Part shown: positions 60,810 through 64,000 of the stretch, one piece after another
How positions within the stretch are numbered: position 1 is the first letter of the stretch
Layout of the letters: each line of letters opens with the position of its first letter
DNA from: Bradyrhizobium nivariense
Lineage (GTDB): Bacteria; Pseudomonadota; Alphaproteobacteria; Rhizobiales; Xanthobacteraceae
DNA length: 64,000 nucleotides
Direction: 5' to 3'
NCBI RefSeq assembly: GCF_029846715.1
Contig: NZ_JARVWW010000036.1
Span: 1-64,000, forward strand
The notes under the pieces: model-generated
Database searches by the model: none
What the model was told of the DNA's origin: nothing
Seen by the model: the letters and a program-made list of their open reading frames with translations, nothing else
Position numbers and translations under genes: made by a program

Positions 60810-62300
60810 ATGTCTTCGATGGCTCGTGCCACAGGCCAGGATAACAGCACCAGGAACTTGCTGATCATCCTGTTCGGTCTGGCGGCAATGGTAACGATCG
60901 TCCTGGCGCCGACCCCGACCGGGCTCTCTCTTGCAGGTCAACGCGTGATCGCCGTCATGTTCTTCGTCGTGTTGATGTGGATTACCGAGGCGATCCCCTA
61001 CGGCGTCAGCGCGGTGTCGTTGGTCTTCTTGCTTATCATTGCGCTCGGCTTCTCGCCGCCGGCGGGATCAACCGGCGAACTTCTTGGTACCGCAAAGGCG
61101 GTTCCCCTGGCGCTTAGCGGGTTCTCGAACAGCGGGTGGCTGTTCGTAGCTGCAGGTCTCGCAATGGCCGCCGCAATCACGAGCACGGGGCTTGAAAAGC
61201 GCGTCGCCTACCTGATCCTCAAGCTCGTGGGCACAAAGACGCATGCCATCATGTTCGGGATCATCGTTACCGCGTTCGCGCTGACTTTCATTATCCCCTC
61301 GGTCATCGCGCGCGCGGCCACTCTTGTGCCCATTGTCATCGGTCTGACGGAGGCATTTGGCCTGCCGCGCAACAGTCAGATCGGAAAAGCCATGTTGCTG
61401 CTCGCAGGGATTTTGCCATCGGTAACCGGGGTTGGCATCCTGACGGGCGCGGCGCCCAATCCGGTGATTGTCAATTTCCTGATGAGCGCCGGCCAGGCTC
61501 GCATCAGCTACATCGACTGGCTCGTATATCTTCTTCCCTACACGGTCGCCTATTCGATCGGACTCTATGTCCTGACGACCAGATTGTTCAAATTCGAGTT
61601 CTCGGAGTTGCCAGGGGGATCTGGCTATATTTCTGCTCGTCTTGCCGAACTTGGTCCAATGTCCTCCGAGGAAAAGAAAACGACCGCCATTATGGCGTTG
61701 ACCATCCTTCTCTGGGCGACCGACAAGGTCCATCACATCGAAGCTTCGGCAATTTCGGTGTTGAGTGTATTACTGCTGGTCTTGCCTGGCGTCGGCGTCA
61801 TAACATGCAGCGATCTGTACAAGAGGATCGATTGGAACTCGATTCTCCTGTTCGGCGCCGGCATATCGATGGCCGAAATGCTGAGCAAGACTGGCGGTGC
61901 TGCGTGGCTTGCGAAGGTCGCCTTCGTCGAGTCGGGGATGGGGGGCCTCTCTGTGACCGGCCTCGCGATCATGGTGTTCGTGATCGTGTTCTTCGTCCGT
62001 TTCTGCTTCACCAGCATCACGTCCTGTCTGACCGCGATCACTCCGGCGATCATAGGATTTCTGGTCGCTCTCAACAATCCAGCCATTCCGATCGTCGGAA
62101 TTGTCCTCGGCGTTTCCCTGATCGCTCAATGCGTCGCGATCATTCCGGTTACCTCGGCACCTGCCATGATCGCATATGGCGCCGGCGGGTTCACGACCCG
62201 GGACATGATGAAGCTTGGACTTCCGCTGGCGTTCATCATGTATGCGCTCATTCTCACGTTCATGTTCACATACTGGCCGCTCGTCGGTTTGTGGGCGTGA
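60810..62300 (+). CDS. DASS-family anion:sodium symporter (SLC13-like)
   Basis: A 496-residue inner-membrane carrier of di- or tricarboxylates or sulfate, with about 11-12 helices. Family patterns include MWITEAIPYGVSAVSLV at the first scaffold helices, an LPSVTGVGILTGAAPNPVI hairpin corresponding to the SNT-type sodium/substrate site, and a second site around FTSITSCLTAITPAI. The ATG at 60810 follows GAGGGAGAG. It lies 122 bases after the synthetase stop on the same strand. The context suggests uptake of an organic acid for CoA activation. Confidence 0.9.
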   Translation: MSSMARATGQDNSTRNLLIILFGLAAMVTIVLAPTPTGLSLAGQRVIAVMFFVVLMWITEAIPYGVSAVSLVFLLIIALGFSPPAGSTGELLGTAKAVPLALSGFSNSGWLFVAAGLAMAAAITSTGLEKRVAYLILKLVGTKTHAIMFGIIVTAFALTFIIPSVIARAATLVPIVIGLTEAFGLPRNSQIGKAMLLLAGILPSVTGVGILTGAAPNPVIVNFLMSAGQARISYIDWLVYLLPYTVAYSIGLYVLTTRLFKFEFSELPGGSGYISARLAELGPMSSEEKKTTAIMALTILLWATDKVHHIEASAISVLSVLLLVLPGVGVITCSDLYKRIDWNSILLFGAGISMAEMLSKTGGAAWLAKVAFVESGMGGLSVTGLAIMVFVIVFFVRFCFTSITSCLTAITPAIIGFLVALNNPAIPIVGIVLGVSLIAQCVAIIPVTSAPAMIAYGAGGFTTRDMMKLGLPLAFIMYALILTFMFTYWPLVGLWA

Positions 62301-62340
62301 GGGTGGAAAGCTTCAACAGGGCTCGCCAAGGAGGATGAAT

Positions 62341-63111
62341 ATGCATTTCGATCGGATCAAGAAGGCCTTGGTCGTCGCTGGTGGGCTGCTCGTAGTCGCG
62401 AGCAGCGCACATGCCGAGGAGATCAAGGTCTTGACCACCGGCATCCTGAAGGGATCATTCACCGAAATCTCCGCTCTGTTCGAGCGCGAAACTGGTCATA
62501 GAGTGACAATGTCGTGGGGACCATCGTCAGGTCATTCGCCCGAAGCGAGCCAGGTGCGCATCAGAAACGGAGAACATGTTGATGTGTTGATCATGGTCAA
62601 TACAGGGATGGACGAATTAACGAAAGCTGGGTTCTTTACCGCGCTCGAGCGCAAGGATATCGCCGTCTCGAAGATCGGCGTAGCTGTAAGGACGGGCCAC
62701 CCCCTGCCCGATATATCCACCGCTGCATCTCTCCGCCAGGCCCTCCTTGACGCGTCATCGATCGGTTACTCAGAAGGAGCCAGCGGCAGCTACGTCGCCA
62801 ATATCCTGCTGAAGAAACTCGGCATCGCCGACCAGGTCGCGGCCAAGAGCAAAATCATCCTCGGTCGAAAGTTTGTGGGCGAGTCCATTGCGAACGGCGA
62901 GGTCGAACTCGGGTTGCAGCAAATCAGCGAGCTGCGTCTTGAGCCGGGAGTGGTCGTCGTGGGACCTTTGCCGGAGGATCTGCAAAAGAGCAGCGTTGTC
63001 TCTGCGGCGGTCTCCTCCAAGGCCAATCATGTTGAAGCTGCAAAGCAGTTCTTCGCCTTTATTTCGTCCCCTGTCGCAGTCGAATTGATGAAGAAGAGCG
63101 GCCTCGACTAG
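62341..63111 (+). CDS. ModA-like periplasmic substrate-binding protein
   Basis: A 256-residue type 2 binding protein with a signal peptide ending in SSAHA (residue 25). It reads IKVLTTGILKGSFTEISALFERETGHRV and SWGPSSGHSPEASQVRIRNGEHVDVLIM in outline, similar to molybdate/oxyanion binding proteins. AGGAGG directly abuts an ATG at 62335, so the second ATG at 62341, six bases from that site, is the better start. No ABC permease or ATPase accompanies it. In this setting it may bind a carboxylate or act as a sensor. True molybdate binding is unlikely. Confidence 0.82.
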   Translation: MHFDRIKKALVVAGGLLVVASSAHAEEIKVLTTGILKGSFTEISALFERETGHRVTMSWGPSSGHSPEASQVRIRNGEHVDVLIMVNTGMDELTKAGFFTALERKDIAVSKIGVAVRTGHPLPDISTAASLRQALLDASSIGYSEGASGSYVANILLKKLGIADQVAAKSKIILGRKFVGESIANGEVELGLQQISELRLEPGVVVVGPLPEDLQKSSVVSAAVSSKANHVEAAKQFFAFISSPVAVELMKKSGLD

Positions 63112-63275
63112 CGGCGCTGCCTTGCCATCCAATTGGCATCGGGGCCCAGGTGCAAAGGTCGGATTGGAAGTGGGCGTCTGTGCCCGGCACGTTCGCCCGG
63201 ATTCAGTCCCTGACCACGTTCTCACGACAAGAAGCAGCGTTTGCGCATCGCGAGCAAAACCGGATGGAGTTCGGC

Positions 63276-64000
63276 ATGACAATTGGCAAGATCATCAGCC
63301 ATCAAGGCGATCGAAAGTCTCGCGGAAAGGGTCTTGCCGTGCGGCGCTGCCTGGACATGACCGTCCGCGCCTTTGCCGCATTGTCGCTTGTAGCGGGTTT
63401 GGTCGTTGCGCCAGCGCGCGCTGAATATCCTGAAAAGATCATCAAGATTGTGGTGCCCCTTCGCCGCCGGTGGCGGCACCGACATCGTTGCGCGAACGCT
63501 GGCACAGGAAATCTCGTCCGACCTGGCAAGCCCGTCATCATCGAAAACAAACCGGGAGCTGGAACCATCATCGGAACCCAGTCTGTGGCAACAAGCGAGC
63601 CCGACGGCTATTCGCTATTGGTGGCGACCTTCGCCCACGCGGTCAATCCGAGCTTGAACAACAAGCTCCCGTTCGATCCGCACAAGGATTTCGCGGCTGT
63701 CTCGCTTATCGCGCGATCGTTCAATATCGTCGTTGTTAACCCGGCATCCAAGATCAGGTCGATCTCAGACTTGATCGCGGAAGCCAAGGCCAAACCCGAG
63801 AAGCTCAATTTCGGTACGTTTGGGATAGGCACCTCGGCGCATCTCGCCGGCGAACTATTCAATTCTCTGGCGAAGGTTAAAATGACGGCGGTACCCTACA
63901 AAGGCGCGGCGCCTGCAATCAGCGATCTCCTAGGCGGCCAAATTGATGTTATGTTCACCACCGTTGCAAGCGCGGCTCCGCTTGTCGCCGCGGGCCAGCT
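63276..64000 (+). CDS. Bug/TctC-family solute-binding protein with two compensating frameshifts (partial)
   Basis: A tripartite tricarboxylate-type binding protein that runs off the right edge. The ATG at 63276 has GGATGGAG upstream; a second ATG at 63357 would start a classic signal peptide (ALSLVAGLVVAPARA). After KIIKIVVP the frame reads about 21 basic residues instead of the family's PFAAGGGTDIVARTLAQ, which is present in the +2 frame. The right frame resumes at GKPVIIENKPGAG and continues normally (EPDGYSLLVAT; PYKGAAPAISDLLGGQIDVMF). One extra C in the C-run 63456-63459 and one lost G at 63525-63526 explain this. The frame stays open, but the ligand loop would be ruined. Confidence 0.85.
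   Translation, partial: MTIGKIISHQGDRKSRGKGLAVRRCLDMTVRAFAALSLVAGLVVAPARAEYPEKIIKIVVPLRRRWRHRHRCANAGTGNLVRPGKPVIIENKPGAGTIIGTQSVATSEPDGYSLLVATFAHAVNPSLNNKLPFDPHKDFAAVSLIARSFNIVVVNPASKIRSISDLIAEAKAKPEKLNFGTFGIGTSAHLAGELFNSLAKVKMTAVPYKGAAPAISDLLGGQIDVMFTTVASAAPLVAAGQ

Noticed and set aside
62341..63111. ModA-like protein as a molybdate transporter component
   Set aside because: No modB/modC genes or molybdate operator in the surroundings; the context is carboxylate metabolism.
1..64000. CRISPR arrays, tRNA or rRNA genes, prophage structural genes
   Set aside because: No regularly spaced repeats, cloverleaf sequences, conserved rRNA stretches or phage capsid/terminase-like frames were seen on reading both strands.

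Overview
The window looks like accessory chromosome of an alphaproteobacterium, most likely Bradyrhizobium or a close relative. The reasons are the GC-rich codon use, frequent GTG/TTG starts behind good ribosome sites, and the gene families present: family III CoA transferases, Bug solute-binding proteins, cyclase-TPR proteins, winged-helix/ATPase/TPR regulators and IS21/IS630 elements. No tRNA, rRNA, CRISPR array or phage structural gene was seen. Genus assignment is inference from gene content only.

Bases 1-8,600 are a damaged amino-acid uptake and catabolism cluster. On the minus strand lie an aminotransferase, a polar-amino-acid ABC transporter and an amidohydrolase, with a divergent IclR regulator. 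A complete 2,479-bp IS21-family element (2589-5067) sits between the aminotransferase and a headless permease, and an IS630-family element at the left edge cuts the amidohydrolase. A guanine deaminase fragment and a PepSY protein follow. Bases 8,600-28,100 hold a two-unit CaiB-like CoA transferase, an adenylate cyclase-TPR protein, an HlyD/ABC-2 export operon with no ATPase, a YWTD propeller, a 3-hydroxyacyl-CoA (carnitine-type) dehydrogenase, a bd-type oxidase with its DUF2474 small subunit, an AraC regulator, two tandem winged-helix/ATPase regulators (the second short) and a phosphotransferase.

Bases 28,142-33,557 form a discrete block bounded by two 92-bp miniature elements with IS21-like ends in direct orientation. 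Inside are an ABC ATPase with an in-frame stop, a solute-binding protein, a CoA transferase, an HMG-CoA lyase-like enzyme and a divergent two-headed GntR regulator facing a nested dyad. The set suggests uptake, CoA activation and cleavage of a branched hydroxy-acid, now without a permease.

Bases 35,500-46,300 hold the best candidate for an undescribed system. Two COG4705 membrane proteins, each with four copies of a Gly-x-x-x-x-Asp motif, and a small secreted protein stand opposite a QseB/PmrA-like two-component system. Downstream is a secreted protein, two different ABC ATPases, one fused FtsX-type permease and a DedA protein. Three copies of a PmrA-like box (CCTAAG-N5-SCTAAK) precede the three transcription units, two of them at almost identical distances from divergent start codons. 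I infer an envelope-stress regulon.

Bases 46,500-56,100 contain a FetAB-like exporter, a LysR fragment, and an RND pump operon with two response regulators and one histidine kinase. Bases 56,600-64,000 are a carboxylate catabolic cluster: an IclR regulator with a perfect palindrome, a crotonase, an NDP-forming acyl-CoA synthetase, a DASS transporter, a ModA-like binding protein and a Bug protein carrying two compensating frameshifts and running off the right edge.
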